A stretch of 64,000 nt of DNA from Ligula intestinalis (Eukaryota; Platyhelminthes; Cestoda; Diphyllobothriidea; Diphyllobothriidae). This document shows, piece by piece, positions 62,151 through 64,000 of the stretch. Below the pieces are notes generated by a model. It ran no database searches. It had not been told where the DNA came from and was given only the letters and a program-made list of their open reading frames with translations. The stretch lies in contig JAYGXS010000003.1 of the NCBI GenBank assembly GCA_036362985.1, positions 77,628,522-77,692,521 on the forward strand. The letters are read 5' to 3'. Position 1 is the stretch's first letter. Each line of letters opens with the position of its first letter. The position numbers were made by a program, and so were the translations under genes.

Positions 62151-64000
62151 ACGACTTCTCGAAAAACCCCTTTTTCGCACGATATACCCAGTAGCACTTT
62201 TTTGAAGTCTGCTTTGTGTATAAGAAAACTTTATTAAACTTAAAATATTATAAAAATATGTGTTCAAAAATATTTTTCTCCGATTGTCCTTGGGTATGTT
62301 AAATCCCAGTCGAGGGGCAGGGTTTTGGTTCGGACGCTGGAATTTAAAAATAGAAATAGGTTACAGTGTGCAAAGGATGATATCAAAGACTATGTAAATG
62401 TTTGCCTTGAATTCCCGGCCATGGACCTCTCTGTGGCTTCCCTTAATAGCTGTTTTAGATTGCGGTCGTAGCCTTTCCTAAACGCGACCTTAAAGGCCTC
62501 CTCAACTGTGGGTAATCCGCGAGAAATCGTAAAGGCCTCTGAAGGATGGTATGTTACAGGTAAATTATTAGTACTTACTTAATATGAGTTAATAAAACTC
62601 CGTCTTGAAAAAGGCTTTCTTTCCCCTTTGCCGCCCGTGCAGCGTCACCTCTTCAGTGATTCTGTCAGCTAAAAGAGTCGGAAAGGCCCTTTTGACGAAG
62701 GCTGAGACACCAGTTGCGTCAAAGTTGGAGAAAAATGCGGTCTAGTAACTTTTGCTTAGTGAAGGGCGCACTTACTTCTTTCTTACAGAAATCCTAATAA
62801 GATAAGGCTTCCTCGAACTCCATCAGTTCACTCCACGTTTCGGCTTGCGTGATTAGTGGCTGAAGTCCCAGTCGCAGGCTGCACTTCCCCATTCGCTATT
62901 TGCAGCAGCAAATTTTCAATGCGGACGAGCCGCTTTTTCAGGCGCTCTTCCTGAATTACGTGATAGCGCATGTTGTCCATCAACGTTTAAACAATCCATT
63001 TCAACGCTTTCTTGATGGGCTTATTCGAAGCCTATAACGGGAAGTCCTCGAAACAGGTTTTGACATGCTTGAAAAATCGATATAGATACACTAATTACGC
63101 GATTAAGTCCAAAGGCTACGTTCAGGCAGCAACAGCGAGACAATGCACCAAATGCTGTGAAGCTTGAACTCTCCTACTTGTTGAAGCTATCCCGGATTCT
63201 GGTCGAGCCAGTGCCATAAAAATTTTATTAGTTAGGAAAATTCTTGCGAATTTAGTTTGGAATTATGTCAAGAGACCTGTTTGTCTTTCCCAGAGCATTC
63301 TCACAATTATAAAACTATGTAACAGTCGTGAGCTGATTCTATTCGCATAATGTATTACTGATCACGATCGGATTTTATTTATGTTTGCAAAATATGAACT
63401 TAAAGAGAAATGTAAATTAAATGTAGAAAATTGAAATAAACTTACTTGCAACTTTTTAAACTTAACGTGATTTTTCGCAAATTGCCGGCAAGAAGCTTAT
63501 TTAGAGCCGGTTACTGTAATTATTGCATTTATGCTGAAAGCTAATCAATATAAAACCTTGCCTTATCAAGCCTTAGCAAGCCTTATAAATCGATAAAACA
63601 TCAGACAGTGCGCTTCTAGTCTGCTTGGGGTGATTGATCAATAAGTTCCAAACATATATCCCCACGCAAATTATTTCAAAGGCAGTGAACAGGTCTAGCT
63701 TTATGCATGTCTTCTTCTTTACCACTTTCTATTTCTACAGTGAGGTTTGCTAAGATACCAAGATTCTTGAAGCACTTTTCACAAGTTTGAAAGCAAGTCA
63801 GCAGCAACCAGTGTAACCAATGTACGCAGTTATAACGCTTCAAATGTGTCCTTTAACAGACGGCATACTATTGGTTGCTGATTGGCAGTTAAATGTTAGA
63901 GATAGCAGCTGTAGCGGCCAGTCAAGACAGTGGGCATTTTGTGGTATAATGTTACTTGAAATAATATTCCCTTGGGCTTAGCAGCTCTTAATTACAAGGG

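Larger units (their letters stand above)
59010..64000 (-). mobile_element. Helitron copy 2, with Rep domain and candidate 3' terminus, helicase missing
   Basis: The element reads right to left: a non-coding 5' part (64000 to about 60800, continuing off the window), the protein N-terminus and Rep domain (60780-59204), about 160 bp of 3' region, a 10-bp hairpin (59045-59036 / 59024-59015) and CTAG at 59013-59010 followed by T. A 3' hairpin with CTRR and insertion before T is the Helitron 3' signature. The part from 60279 to 64000 is a direct repeat of 7719-11538. The helicase domain that should follow Rep is absent, so this is an internally deleted, non-autonomous copy. Confidence 0.75.

Noticed and set aside
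1..64000. CRISPR arrays, operons, prophage or plasmid features
   Set aside because: The window is eukaryotic with spliced genes. No spaced direct repeats of CRISPR type and no prokaryotic gene organisation were seen.

Overview
The window is eukaryotic nuclear DNA: intron-bearing genes with GT/AG splice sites, dense non-LTR retrotransposons, Penelope-like elements, a Helitron, tRNA-derived SINEs and two 100-N assembly gaps. A metazoan is certain from the LIN54 and TFIIE-alpha genes. A flatworm (Platyhelminthes) is my best inference, from the CR1-like and Penelope load, a 49-bp intron near a gene start, and a LINE 3'-end peptide (58229-58444) of a type I associate with flatworm genomes. I cannot name the species.

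Three host genes are supported. (1) 13804-33800 (+) is a divergent relative of ADPRM, the manganese-dependent ADP-ribose/CDP-alcohol diphosphatase family. Six phase-compatible exons were rebuilt, and a likely terminal exon lies about 13 kb further on, behind transposons. Its metal-binding motifs look lost, so it is probably a pseudoenzyme. (2) 34992-37539 (+) is LIN54, the DNA-binding subunit of the DREAM/MuvB cell-cycle complex. Its four exons join without a phase break into 522 residues, with both CXC cysteine repeats and an unusual acidic C-terminal tail. (3) 42166-53600 (-) is GTF2E1 (TFIIE alpha). Its seven phase-compatible exons give 464 residues, with winged helix, zinc ribbon and the conserved C-terminal block. 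These are unrelated housekeeping or regulatory genes, with no sign of co-regulation.

The rest is a transposon record. From 1 to 7718 lie LINE copies: a plus-strand reverse transcriptase split by a minus-strand LINE, then two minus-strand LINEs, the first with ORF1 interrupted by a small hairpin insertion. From 7719 to 11538 is a Helitron 5' segment, repeated in the same orientation at 60279-64000. The second copy keeps its Rep domain and a candidate 3' terminus (hairpin plus CTAG) at 59010. From 20676 to 31275, inside the ADPRM-like gene, there are two more LINE-in-LINE nests. Penelope fragments are at 19260-19560 and 31850-32880.

Shorter interspersed families (two tRNA-derived SINEs and two unclassified repeats) sit mainly in introns of the first and third genes. 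The stretch 54130-58228 and most of 37760-42165 hold nothing I can identify.
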